NCBI GenBank assembly: GCA_965222485.1
Contig: CBDCUC010000013.1
Coordinates: 1 to 11,207, forward strand
DNA length: 11,207 bases
Direction: 5' to 3'
Source: CBDCUC01 sp965222485
Lineage (GTDB): Bacteria; Pseudomonadota; Alphaproteobacteria; Rhizobiales; Hyphomicrobiaceae
Part shown: piece after piece, positions 1 through 8,191 of the stretch
Numbering within the stretch: position 1 is the first letter of the stretch
Layout: each line of letters starts with the position of its first letter
Position numbers and translations under genes: made by a program
Notes under the pieces: generated by a model
Databases searched by the model: none
The model's input: only the letters and a program-made list of their open reading frames with translations
What the model was told of the DNA's origin: nothing

Positions 1-20
1 CTATTCGGCAACACCATTAG

Positions 21-47
21 CAGCGCTCAAGTTTGCGCTGTCTTTCT
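21..47 (+). terminator. Possible intrinsic terminator of a gene left of the window
   Basis: The six bases cagcgc at 21-26 are the exact reverse complement of gcgctg at 35-40, separated by an 8-base loop. A pyrimidine-rich tail, tctttct, follows at 41-47. This is the form of a weak Rho-independent terminator read on the + strand, which could end a gene lying before the window. The stem is short and the tail is broken by cytosines, so chance is a real alternative. Confidence 0.25.
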
Positions 48-500
48 CCTGTCCACAGCTACGCACAAACCCGCCTATTTCTAAATTTGGAGCTCCCCTG
101 ACGCATCGCCGCGACACTCAGTGCTGCCTCCCAAAAGCCTCTTCAGAGTGCGTTCCAAGACCGCTTCACGTGGCTGCTGACCCTTGTCTGGAGCACGCCA
201 ACCCTCCGTTTCTGGCCAGCGCCATCAACTGACCCACCGTCCAGACCGGTGAGGGATATTGTCACTGCCGTCAATTTTGCTCTACGCTTGGCGCTCCACG
301 GCCAACCCGATGTTTGATAGCGAGAACCAATTTCCAAACCCGAAGCCCGCAGCCTAACGAATCCTGGAGCCCCGGACTCCCATAGAGAGCCTTCGTCAAG
401 CAGAGACCTCCTTAAACAGATCCGATGTCTCTCCAACAAAACCTTTGGCGCAGGCTTCCACTACTGCCAACGCAGCTAGAGAGTACTCCGAACGCAAAAG

Positions 501-506
501 GGGGGA
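501..506 (+). promoter_or_regulatory. Ribosome binding site that decides the TPR gene start
   Basis: A purine run (ggggga, within a longer purine stretch 497-511) sits about 5 bases before the ATG at 512. The protein from this ATG begins with a textbook signal peptide. The in-frame ATG at 425 would place 29 extra residues before that signal and lacks an equally good site, so 512 is preferred. Confidence 0.7.
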
Positions 507-511
507 AGAAA

Positions 512-3500
512 ATGAAAACTGTCCACGCGATCGCCCTCGCATTGGCGCTCATTTCCATCCCATTCCTATCATCAGCGAAAGCCGCGGACTCCACCACCAC
601 GCTTATCGGTCGAGTCTCACTACACTGGAATGGCTACAAAGGCCGCAAGGGAACACTTCGAAAGAATTTCAAGGTTCGCATTTTGCAGATACGACCGGAC
701 GGCAAGAACAAGACTTATTCCACATCAACAGACGATAACGGAGTCTACGTCTTAAAAGACATTCCCAATCTAGGGAAATTTGAAATCAAACAGATTGGCT
801 ACAAGGGAATCAATAAGTCTTTTTCCACTAGCTCCGCCCAAATTACACCGGGGAAAACTGCCAAGTTTGTGTTCATACCAGAGCACATCTACAACCTAGA
901 TAAGCGTGGCAACATAATAAGTTTCACCTGGGTTGTTCTGTACGAACAAGCCTTCACTGCATCACTTAACAAAAAGACGCGGCGTTACACCGTCAAAGAC
1001 GTTGATCCTCTTCCATTCATTTCATCAATCGAGGTATTTCGACAAACTGCAAGCCTGAAACATCTTCAAGCCGACCTGGCTGAGGAAGCGGACTGGCTGT
1101 ACGGCCAAGCTTCAGTAAGCCGAATAAAAGCCGCCCTTTCATCCGAAAAGAACGGCAAGCTGCAAGCAACAATAGAGCAGGAAAGAAAGGACTACCCATC
1201 GAACAAATTCGTCGTCGAATACATCAGCGACCTATACCAGAACAAGCTCAATAAGCCGACACAAGCAAGAGACATCAACCTTCAGTATGCTCAAGCGGCG
1301 CATGATCCAGCGGAGAAAGCCCGGGCATACGATCGCGCTGCTCGAATTAGCAGTTCCACCGGGAATAGCCAAGATGCCGTGCGCTTTCTCAAAAAAGCGC
1401 TTGACCTGGCGCCTCCGAAAATGAAGCCATCACTGGCAGCTTCCCTTGCGCGTCATCACATAGGTCAAAACGAAAATGACCCTGCGGCAGAGATCCTCCG
1501 CAAGGTAGCCTCCTCGGCTGAAACTGCTCAAGACCTCATTACGCTTGCCAGGGTGTTCTCAGATCACCTGCTGCAACCTCAACAAGCGCTTCAGCTCGTA
1601 AATCTGCATCAAGACAAGTTCGCTGCCCGGCCGGCTGAAAAAGCAACGCTTTTCGTTTACCTAGGCAAGCTCTATTCGCAGCTCGATGATCGCGATGCCT
1701 TGGCAGGCTTGGTTGAGCAGATGAAACCTATCAAAGAGACTGCAGCAGAAACGTTCTTAGTTTCGCATTTTCGAAACACCGGCCAAATTCAAGAGGCTGC
1801 CGCTCATATTGAGTCGGCGAGCCGACGGCAACCGGAAACTTATACTCTGTCTGGCTTTACTTGGTTTGACTATCTCTATGATGTAGCAGACAGCAAGGAG
1901 CTGGCGGGCGAGTTGAGCAAGATGCGCTATCGCAAGGCGATTGCTGCCCCCCAAAATACCACACAACTAGATTATTGGGTGTACGCAACCCTTCTTAAAT
2001 ACCTAGCGCTCGAAAAGCACCTTGATCAGATAGACAAAGTGGGAGCCGAGCTTCTCAAGAAAAATCCCGACGATCGCAAATTAGTTAGGGAAATACTATC
2101 CAGATTAGAAAAGGGAGAGCGGCGCAATTCGTGGCTGCAAAAATACGAGAAACAACTGCGCGCTTATGTAAAAGAGGCCCCCGAGGACGACCAGCGCTGG
2201 CGATTGCTCATCGAAACCATTGCCAGGGAGAGAAGCGACGTCCCGACTATTCTAAGTATCCTTCAAGAAGCCAGGACAACACTAAAGAACCCCCAATTTG
2301 GAACCGAAATTTTTGCCGAATTGGCAACCCAGCCTGCATTCTTCGATGGGCTTCAGAAGAAAGTCAATGAGCTAGTCGACCCGCCAAAGAAGAACATCAG
2401 GAAAAATCAGTGGTCTCTCATCAATTCATTTGTTCAGGCGCTTCTATCCAGAGGTGAGCACAGACAGGCTCTGCGCCAACTTGCTGCGCTCGAGCGTCGG
2501 AATATGCCACACGATCTGCGCGTACAACTAGTCCGCCTCCTGCTCCGAACCGGCGACAAAGATAAGGCCCTTACTCATGTCTCACGCTTCAAGACATCGA
2601 AACTGAACACTGCCGAGAAATTCGCGGTAGCTCTCCTGTATTCTGACCTAGCGCAGCACGAAAAGGCAAAAGCCTTGCTGCGCGCAGTCGTTAAGGCTGA
2701 TCCTGACAACTTGGACGCTAGATTTCGATACGCCACTCTACTCGAGCAAGCGTTTGAGTTCGGCGCTGCCCACAAACAATATAGTCGATGTGTCCGCGAC
2801 GGGCTCGCATTAAGACTACCGAAGGACCATTTGGACGATCTGGCACTTATTGCGGCCAAGGAAAAACGACCATCCCAGCGGGCCTACAAACTGGCAGAGC
2901 GATACATCGACTCTGGTGACGCCGTCAGCGCTTTAAGAATAGTCGACAACTATCTTAAGACTGCCCCAATAACGGCTGACTTGGCCTACATAAAGGGACG
3001 AGCGAACGAAGAAAGACGCGAGTTCATCAAGGCGCAAGAGTATTACGAGAAGAGCCTCTCGCTGGCAAAAGACGAAAAACTAAAGGAGGCGCTCACCGGA
3101 TCAATAGGACGTCTAAAAAACCTTATTGCTATTCAAAAGAAGATACTAGAAGCCCGGTTGCTCATCGGGAGGCAAAAATACCTAGATGCTCAGACCATAC
3201 TTGATACCCTACTAAAGGCATCACCAAGTTACGCTGAAGCAATTTACCTACTCGGTCAGCTTCACGATGCCAGAGACTATCACGACAAGAGCGAAGCGGA
3301 AAAGTACTATCGCCAGACACTAACAGTATCTCCGAGGCATGCTGACGCCAAAACAGCACTCAACAACATAACCCAGTTCAACTATTTGCTGAAGCGATAC
3401 AAAGTCTACCCGAATGATCTAGACAATGCAGAGAAGCTAGTCGAAAAATTCCAAGAGCTTGGGCGCGCCTCTGACGCGGATAGGGTGTCGAAGGAAGTTT

Positions 3501-4633
3501 TTGATCGCAACCCTCGAAACGAAAAGGCGATGGGGCTTCTATATGATCAGCTTGTCAATTACTCCCTGCGACATGACGCGCAACAGGTAGCACTGAAGAC
3601 AGCGCAGCAGCTCGTACGAGTGAGCCCATCATCCGACAACAAGTCGAATGTTGCCTTTGCATTAATGAAAAACAACAAGCTTGAGCGGGCAATGCAATTG
3701 GCTGGAACGATCATACAAGCGGAGCCAAACCATCACGGAGCCCTGAATGTTATAGCTAGCATCCATTATCAAAAGGGGGACTACCAAGCGTCTGAGGATT
3801 GGTATTTGCGAGTTCTGCGCGTTCAAGATGGCTCCGTGTACAGGAGCAACTACGGAAATCTGTTGAGCTCCAGCGAAAGAATACGCGAGGCTCTTGTCCA
3901 GTACAGGCGCTCATTAAAACTGGATCCCAGCAATATTACCCCAAAGAAACGAATACTGATGTTGCTCATTAGGACGGGGGCATACGCAGAAGCAGAGTCT
4001 ATCGCTAATAGACTAGCGCCAGCTGCACCACGTAGCGCGCTACCACGGCTGGCACTAGCGCACATTAGCTTGAGCAAGGGAAATCTTGGCGACGCGTTAG
4101 ACCAGTTCAAATACATCGCCAACTTGTCAGAGAGGAATCGCTCAGCCGCAGGCTACGCTTCCACTCTTGCATTTGCGTATCTATATGCAGGCGAGAACGA
4201 GAAGTACGAGTCCGAAAAACAAAGAGCCCTCAGGCTGGCCAAAGAGCGAATGCAAAGATTGCAGAACGCAGGCATCGATACAGACTTCGGAGTCAACTAT
4301 TACGCGCTGGTGTTAGATCACGGCATAGAAGCTGAATACCCAGCGGCGCTTGATGCTTTTAAGAAATATCATGAGCGGTACAGCAACCGCGTATGGGGCG
4401 GTGCGCAACTTGGGTGGGCTGAAGCCCATTCTGGAGATTATAAATCAGCCTTAGCTCACGTCGAAGAAGTGCAGAGACTTTATCCGGGAAACGCTGAAAC
4501 TCTCTACAGGAAAGCCTGGATACTCTACAAAATGGGCCAACAAGACATGGCCGCTGCAACTATCAGAGAGGCGCTTGAATTATTTCCAACGCACCTCAAG
4601 TCGCTAATTCTGAAACGCGAGATTGGAGGGTGA
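512..4633 (+). CDS. Very large exported TPR-repeat protein with N-terminal beta-sandwich domain
   Basis: The 1373-residue product has a signal peptide of about 24 residues: a basic start (MKT), a hydrophobic core and an AKA-AD cleavage site. It is therefore exported, probably to the periplasm or outer face. Residues roughly 28-125 look like a carboxypeptidase-regulatory/CNA-B-type beta sandwich (IGRV start, DDNGVYVLKDIP turn). The rest, from about residue 190 to the C terminus, is alpha-helical repeats of TPR type, for example around AEKYYRQTLTVSPRHADA and ALVQYRRSLKLDPSN. There is no C-terminal beta barrel like that of BcsC or PgaA, and no catalytic motif. TPR arrays bind other proteins, so a scaffold in envelope or polysaccharide export is possible but unproven. 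It uses AGA/AGG, ATA and CTA codons freely, unlike the minus-strand genes sampled. It stands alone, convergent with the integrase gene, and is probably host flank rather than element cargo. Confidence 0.85.
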   Translation: MKTVHAIALALALISIPFLSSAKAADSTTTLIGRVSLHWNGYKGRKGTLRKNFKVRILQIRPDGKNKTYSTSTDDNGVYVLKDIPNLGKFEIKQIGYKGINKSFSTSSAQITPGKTAKFVFIPEHIYNLDKRGNIISFTWVVLYEQAFTASLNKKTRRYTVKDVDPLPFISSIEVFRQTASLKHLQADLAEEADWLYGQASVSRIKAALSSEKNGKLQATIEQERKDYPSNKFVVEYISDLYQNKLNKPTQARDINLQYAQAAHDPAEKARAYDRAARISSSTGNSQDAVRFLKKALDLAPPKMKPSLAASLARHHIGQNENDPAAEILRKVASSAETAQDLITLARVFSDHLLQPQQALQLVNLHQDKFAARPAEKATLFVYLGKLYSQLDDRDALAGLVEQMKPIKETAAETFLVSHFRNTGQIQEAAAHIESASRRQPETYTLSGFTWFDYLYDVADSKELAGELSKMRYRKAIAAPQNTTQLDYWVYATLLKYLALEKHLDQIDKVGAELLKKNPDDRKLVREILSRLEKGERRNSWLQKYEKQLRAYVKEAPEDDQRWRLLIETIARERSDVPTILSILQEARTTLKNPQFGTEIFAELATQPAFFDGLQKKVNELVDPPKKNIRKNQWSLINSFVQALLSRGEHRQALRQLAALERRNMPHDLRVQLVRLLLRTGDKDKALTHVSRFKTSKLNTAEKFAVALLYSDLAQHEKAKALLRAVVKADPDNLDARFRYATLLEQAFEFGAAHKQYSRCVRDGLALRLPKDHLDDLALIAAKEKRPSQRAYKLAERYIDSGDAVSALRIVDNYLKTAPITADLAYIKGRANEERREFIKAQEYYEKSLSLAKDEKLKEALTGSIGRLKNLIAIQKKILEARLLIGRQKYLDAQTILDTLLKASPSYAEAIYLLGQLHDARDYHDKSEAEKYYRQTLTVSPRHADAKTALNNITQFNYLLKRYKVYPNDLDNAEKLVEKFQELGRASDADRVSKEVFDRNPRNEKAMGLLYDQLVNYSLRHDAQQVALKTAQQLVRVSPSSDNKSNVAFALMKNNKLERAMQLAGTIIQAEPNHHGALNVIASIHYQKGDYQASEDWYLRVLRVQDGSVYRSNYGNLLSSSERIREALVQYRRSLKLDPSNITPKKRILMLLIRTGAYAEAESIANRLAPAAPRSALPRLALAHISLSKGNLGDALDQFKYIANLSERNRSAAGYASTLAFAYLYAGENEKYESEKQRALRLAKERMQRLQNAGIDTDFGVNYYALVLDHGIEAEYPAALDAFKKYHERYSNRVWGGAQLGWAEAHSGDYKSALAHVEEVQRLYPGNAETLYRKAWILYKMGQQDMAAATIREALELFPTHLKSLILKREIGG

Positions 4634-4700
4634 ATCGCTCAACATCGGCAGCCAGATCGATCCAAACCGGTGCTACGGCCGCTCCACTGTAATCACCGGC

Positions 4701-4727
4701 GCAACAGCGACTCAACGGCGCTGTTGC
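4701..4727. repeat. Perfect 9-bp inverted repeat between the convergent genes
   Basis: gcaacagcg at 4701-4709 is the exact reverse complement of cgctgttgc at 4719-4727, with a 9-base loop. It lies 67 bases after the TPR stop and 94 bases beyond the integrase stop. The stem is strong enough for a bidirectional transcription terminator between two convergent genes, but no T-run follows on either strand. A recombinase or excisionase binding site at the element end is the other option. The 188-bp gap around it holds no gene and no recognisable tRNA 3' end. Confidence 0.5.
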
Positions 4728-4821
4728 TTACTACATACAGCCTCATTAATGCGGCAATGCAGTTCGCCGCTTGAGACTGTGCTCCCTGATCCGAGCCAAT
4801 CTACCACTATTCAGGCCATTG

Positions 4822-6099
4822 TTAGCTCCTAATCAACTTCTTGGTTCTCTTCGCTACACCGGTTTCCGTGCCGTCTTCCAAACGATTGATCAACTCGCGC
4901 CGGTGCGCTGGCACATCAATCGTATAGCTCATCACCGAGCGCTCATCGATCCAACCGCCTTGGTCCATGGCTGCACGCAGATCACCGCGAAGATTTGTTG
5001 CCAACAGATGCCGGAACCAATGTTGGGTCACGCGCCCGATCAAACGATGCGCATCGCGCAACTGAGAAATCACTTCAAAACATTCCTTAGAACTTCCTGT
5101 CGCCCGCAAATCGCGTGCCTGTCCCATCAATTTCTGACGCAGCGCTCTTCGGGCCCGCCGCTTCATAGCGTTGAACGCAGTCTTGTTTTGCACGCCGCTG
5201 GACCGCACCGAATATGGCTTGCGATTATGCGTCAAAAACAAGGGGCCCTCGCGGTCATGCAGCTTTCCGCGCCATTCAATATATTCCTTTAGCGCAACAA
5301 CCGCTCGTGGGTGCAAATGTGCAGTGACCGTCTCCCCGTTCTTTGTATCGTAAAAGGTCAGCTGCTCCCGACCCTCTGCCAGGATCAGATCGCATAGCCG
5401 ACACCCATGCAAAACAGATGACACGCGTGCTCCCGTGCTCCACTCCGTCCATAGCTGCGCTTTCAAGTGCGGAGCTGCATGGTCCAGCATGAAAGCAATG
5501 AGATCGATCGAAAGGTCTTGCACACGGCGACGTTCACGCCGGCGCGGATTGCGCGCTGCATTATCTCGGTCAAATATTGGCTTGTCACACCACTCCCGCG
5601 GCTTCTTTGCACACCAATTCAAAAATGCGACTAGCGTGTTCAAGAACCGTTCGCGCGTCTCTGGTTTTAGGCCGGATGTGCGTTCATCGACCCACGCCTG
5701 CCATTCAACAAGCGAAACCTCTTTGAGCTTGCGAAGACCAAAGCGCCGTACGATGTCCTGGATATAAAGAACCGTTGTCGCGCCAAATGGCCGCTTCATC
5801 CGCGTCTTTAAGTATTGCTCCGCCGCCACCGAAACATAGATCTGCGGCTGGGCGGCGATGCCGCCCTCTTCGCGTACCGACCGCTCAATCTCGTAGCGCT
5901 CTGCCTCCGCAGCCTCGAGAAACGCCCGTGTGGCTGGATAGCGAGTACTCTTTCTGACGCGAATTGCGCGTCCCTGAGCATGCACGGTGCCAATGATGTG
6001 CCAGTGCCCGTCTCGCTCTTTAATTTCAAGCCCCCGCGCGCGCCGTTGCTTGCGCGTTTGAGCGCCTCTCTTAGAGCTTGAAACTCCTCTTCGGTCCAT
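4822..6099 (-). CDS. int: Tyrosine recombinase (phage-type integrase)
   Basis: This 425-residue protein would integrate and excise the element by site-specific recombination. All expected catalytic positions can be seen: Arg225 in TGARVSSVL, Lys253 in the hairpin DTKNGETVTAHL, His360 and Arg363 in TQHWFRH, Trp383 in GGW (the usual His/Trp position) and the nucleophile Tyr392 in VMSYTID. Residues about 22-55 form an Arm-type N-terminal domain and 88-175 the SAM-like core-binding domain. Two oddities: the usual GARxSE glutamate is replaced (SS follows the Val), and the stretch between the hairpin and HxxR is long and basic (about 310-355). The ATG at 6099 is the only ATG before the domain; a GTG within TVHAQG lies too far in. 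The gene is last in the minus-strand set, its first 292 bp overlap the helix-turn-helix gene in another frame, and its 3' end faces the likely element boundary. Confidence 0.93.
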   Translation of the reverse strand: MDRRGVSSSKRGAQTRKQRRARGLEIKERDGHWHIIGTVHAQGRAIRVRKSTRYPATRAFLEAAEAERYEIERSVREEGGIAAQPQIYVSVAAEQYLKTRMKRPFGATTVLYIQDIVRRFGLRKLKEVSLVEWQAWVDERTSGLKPETRERFLNTLVAFLNWCAKKPREWCDKPIFDRDNAARNPRRRERRRVQDLSIDLIAFMLDHAAPHLKAQLWTEWSTGARVSSVLHGCRLCDLILAEGREQLTFYDTKNGETVTAHLHPRAVVALKEYIEWRGKLHDREGPLFLTHNRKPYSVRSSGVQNKTAFNAMKRRARRALRQKLMGQARDLRATGSSKECFEVISQLRDAHRLIGRVTQHWFRHLLATNLRGDLRAAMDQGGWIDERSVMSYTIDVPAHRRELINRLEDGTETGVAKRTKKLIRS

Positions 6100-6242
6100 A
6101 CGATGCGCCTGCCAATGTAGCGATGGTACGTAAACCGGCGCTTGTCCGGCGGCAGCTTCAGATCATTAGCCAACACTTTCTGCAACCAGCGTTTGGAATG
6201 GTGCAACCTACGGGCTGCTTCTGCAAGTCCAATATCTTCCAT
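5808..6242 (-). CDS. Small helix-turn-helix DNA-binding protein, excisionase-like, overlapping int
   Basis: The 144-residue product starts MEDIGLAEAARRL, followed by a helix (HHSKRWLQKVL) and a wing-like segment (HRYIGRRIVWTEEEF): the pattern of MerR/excisionase-type helix-turn-helix proteins encoded beside integrases. The likely role is recombination directionality or repression of the element. The ATG at 6242 overlaps the stop of the primase gene as TGATG, so translation is probably coupled; a GTG at 6245 is an alternative start. The second half (after about residue 65) lies out of frame over the start of int for 292 bp. Its polar, Ser/Thr/Gly/Arg-rich tail resembles, from memory, tails of related alphaproteobacterial proteins, which favours a real overlap. 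A truncated domain joined to int by a frameshift is the main alternative. The first 60 residues are secure; the tail is less so. Confidence 0.72.
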   Translation of the reverse strand: MEDIGLAEAARRLHHSKRWLQKVLANDLKLPPDKRRFTYHRYIGRRIVWTEEEFQALREALKRASNGARGGLKLKSETGTGTSLAPCMLRDAQFASERVLAIQPHGRFSRLRRQSATRLSGRYAKRAASPPSRRSMFRWRRSNT

Positions 6243-7315
6243 CACCCCGACCCCATCAAGGCTTTGGCAATGGTCCGGCGCAAATAACTTTCCGGCTTGT
6301 TCTTTTCTTTGTATGAACTGCCAGGCCGCAGTGCGATTGCCGTTCCGAGAAGATCAACATCACGCACACCAAGAAAAATCAGACGTTGTACGAAGCTGTA
6401 GTCGTAACCTGATCCGGATGCATCATTCTTCAGACTTTTCCCGTTGCCCTGCCACAAATCGCGCAGCTCGTCATCACGTTTTAACAGCCGATCAATCACC
6501 GTTGGCAGCTGATCGTAAACAGTGATCAGTGATGCGCCGTACACCGGGCCGTTACATGATTTGCTGACCGCATCCTCAGCTAAGGTCATGGAAAGCAAGT
6601 AATCGCGAAGCGCTGCATCCTCTACACGCTCGTTACCGTAGAACCGCGAGACAATCCCAACCGTTGGCTTGGCAGTTCCGTACAATCGCACCATCCGGCG
6701 TAAATCATGCGTCTTGTCCAACCGCAGCCCTGCGATGTGAAGCTCCTTATGCAGGTCGCTGCGAAAATCATCTGCGAACTTTGCAATGCGCGCCGAAAGA
6801 TCCTGGCAATCCCTGATTCGGATCGGGGCGTGCGCGTACAGCAAATGCCATCCTCGCCCCGAATACCCGCGAACCGGCACCAGCAATCCCAAGTCTTGGC
6901 TGTATGCATCTACTTCTTTCGCAAACGTCTCAAACCCTTTGACTGCATCCGACTTGAACACCGGCTCCTCATAATCGAGATCAAACAATATGTTTTGCGC
7001 AACCTCGATTTCCTCTTCCCGTGTTGCCCGCTCATATCCCTTCGAATTCTTCAACACCTTTGCGCGCGGATTAATCCCAATACACACCATGCGCTCACCG
7101 TTGCCGTACTGGCTCTTAACAAATGCGAGCAGTTCATCTTCATTGCGCACGTAGCGGGTGACCGGAAACGTCTTATTAGCTTTGTTCCATTCAAGATGCT
7201 CACGCCCCGCCCTGTAGCGCGGATCAAGTGACACCAGCTCGCTCACACCCCGGCCATGCCCAAGCCAGCGGCGGGACCTACAAATGTCTTCAAGCGATAT
7301 TCCTTTCACACTCAT
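6242..7315 (-). CDS. Archaeo-eukaryotic-type primase-polymerase (prim-pol) replication protein
   Basis: The 357-residue product carries the signatures of the AEP superfamily. Numbered from the ATG at 7315, ILFDLDYEE gives the metal-binding pair Asp112/Asp114, SGRGWHLLY gives the nucleotide-binding His157, and LDKTHDLRRMVRLYGTAKP gives Asp200 with the following Arg/Lys. The N-terminal RNEDELLAFV...VCIGINPR segment is also usual in this family. The C-terminal portion (about 300-350, ending YLRRTIAKAL) looks like a small helical PriCT-type domain. No helicase domain is fused to it. Such proteins make primers and copy DNA for plasmids and integrative elements, so it probably starts replication of the excised circle. 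A GTG at 7318 could also be the start; the Shine-Dalgarno signal is weak for both. The gene follows the winged-helix gene by about 30 bases and overlaps the next gene by one base. Confidence 0.82.
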   Translation of the reverse strand: MSVKGISLEDICRSRRWLGHGRGVSELVSLDPRYRAGREHLEWNKANKTFPVTRYVRNEDELLAFVKSQYGNGERMVCIGINPRAKVLKNSKGYERATREEEIEVAQNILFDLDYEEPVFKSDAVKGFETFAKEVDAYSQDLGLLVPVRGYSGRGWHLLYAHAPIRIRDCQDLSARIAKFADDFRSDLHKELHIAGLRLDKTHDLRRMVRLYGTAKPTVGIVSRFYGNERVEDAALRDYLLSMTLAEDAVSKSCNGPVYGASLITVYDQLPTVIDRLLKRDDELRDLWQGNGKSLKNDASGSGYDYSFVQRLIFLGVRDVDLLGTAIALRPGSSYKEKNKPESYLRRTIAKALMGSG

Positions 7316-7345
7316 CACCAGATACTCACTACTGTTCTTCCCGGT

Positions 7346-8191
7346 TTAAGTGCTCTGTGCACCTTCTGTCGGCACACCTTTGCTCTCAGCGATCAACTGA
7401 TCGACAAACGAAAAATCCGACAGCAGCATTGTCTTGACCTTGCCGCGCTCATCTTCTGTGAGCACCGGCCACAAGCGCTTCTTAATCGTAGCCAAAACAC
7501 GCGCGTTCTTGGCCGCAACCACCACTTCATCAAAACCAGCCTTGAGATCGCCTTTGACATTTGCGACTTCATTTTTTGCTGTCATGCCAACTTCGATGGC
7601 CACGCGCCTATCCTTGTGAGTAAGACCAACGTCTGCACGCACGTCTCCAAGCGGCATTTCGATCTGTGTTTTGATGTTTTTTGAGATGAAATGGCGTGCG
7701 ATCGCTCGCTGCCAGAACCAGTGCTCGCCTGACACGTTATCCGGCCGCACATTCTCAGGCGTCTTACCGAGCGTTTCGTAACCGCGTTCTGTCAATTCAA
7801 CGAGCTTGATGATACCGCGTGTCTTTCGACCTAAGTTGATTGAGAACTGTGTAACCAGACCATTATCCAGAAGAGACCGTTTGATACGGTTGGCTTGATA
7901 GGATGAAAGCCCAAGCTGGTCAGCGCGTCCTGTTACAGTGAGAAACGGCCATTCAAACACTGAGTCCAGATACTCGCGTTCCACCTCGCTTGGCGAAAAG
8001 TCACCTTCGGTTGGTGTTTTGTCCGCTTCCTCGGCACTGTTTGACGTTGCGTCAGGCGCTTTGCCCGCCTTCCTATTGTTATGACGAGGCTTATGCACCA
8101 CGCCGCGCATGAGTTCATCTAGTTGCGGCTTCATGACTTCTGCAAGCTCAGCATCTGACACGTCTTTGCGAAGAACCGGCGCGTTACTCAT
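7346..8191 (-). CDS. Winged-helix protein with PD-(D/E)XK-like nuclease-fold domain
   Basis: The 281-residue protein has three parts. Residues 1-66 are polar and low in complexity. Residues about 68-145 look like a winged helix (FLTVTGRADQLGLSSYQANRIKRSL, then a hairpin and TERGYETLG). Residues about 155-239 look like a restriction-endonuclease fold: a helix, then RADVGLTH (Asp187) and a strand AIEVGMTAKNE (Glu200) followed by VKGDLKAGFDEVVVAAKN. A Gly sits where PD-(D/E)XK enzymes carry Lys, so catalysis is uncertain and the domain may only bind DNA. I recall similar two-domain proteins beside HerA-type ATPases in mobile elements. A role in nicking or delivering DNA to the ATPase is inference. 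The ATG at 8191 is 7 bases from GGAGG (8199-8203); the ATG at 8194 is only 4 bases away. It overlaps the membrane protein gene by 8 bp. Confidence 0.65.
   Translation of the reverse strand: MSNAPVLRKDVSDAELAEVMKPQLDELMRGVVHKPRHNNRKAGKAPDATSNSAEEADKTPTEGDFSPSEVEREYLDSVFEWPFLTVTGRADQLGLSSYQANRIKRSLLDNGLVTQFSINLGRKTRGIIKLVELTERGYETLGKTPENVRPDNVSGEHWFWQRAIARHFISKNIKTQIEMPLGDVRADVGLTHKDRRVAIEVGMTAKNEVANVKGDLKAGFDEVVVAAKNARVLATIKKRLWPVLTEDERGKVKTMLLSDFSFVDQLIAESKGVPTEGAQST

Larger units (their letters stand above)
1..511. other. Long gene-free leader upstream of the TPR gene
   Basis: No coding region, tRNA or other RNA gene can be supported here. The short open frames on both strands lack recognisable domains, and none has a convincing start with a ribosome binding site except the site directly before the TPR gene at 512. 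I see no confident sigma-70 promoter, although a promoter for the gene at 512 should lie here. The left end carries a small hairpin (listed separately). The stretch is unusually long for an intergenic region and could hold decayed sequence or a regulatory leader, but nothing visible shows which. Confidence 0.5.

Noticed and set aside
143..439. Minus-strand open frame of 98 codons in the leader
   Set aside because: No known domain, no clear ribosome binding site and a composition unlike a folded protein. It could be a decayed fragment, but nothing supports that.
425..511. Longer N terminus of the TPR protein from an ATG at 425
   Set aside because: It would put 29 residues before a clear signal peptide, and the good ribosome binding site lies before 512.
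4634..4821. tRNA gene or tRNA 3' end as attachment site
   Set aside because: No T-arm consensus (GGTTCRA) or cloverleaf pattern was found on either strand.
4771..5292. Open frame of 173 codons on the + strand
   Set aside because: It lies antisense to the integrase gene, which has a complete set of catalytic motifs. The frame has no recognisable domain.
6030..6099. Programmed -1 frameshift joining the helix-turn-helix frame to int
   Set aside because: No classic slippery heptamer or obvious stimulatory hairpin was seen, and int has its own ATG at 6099. Kept only as an alternative in the overlap finding.
6707..7231. Open frame of 174 codons on the + strand
   Set aside because: It is antisense to the prim-pol gene, whose motifs lie in this stretch. 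Its product has no domain I recognise and looks like a by-product of the opposite strand.
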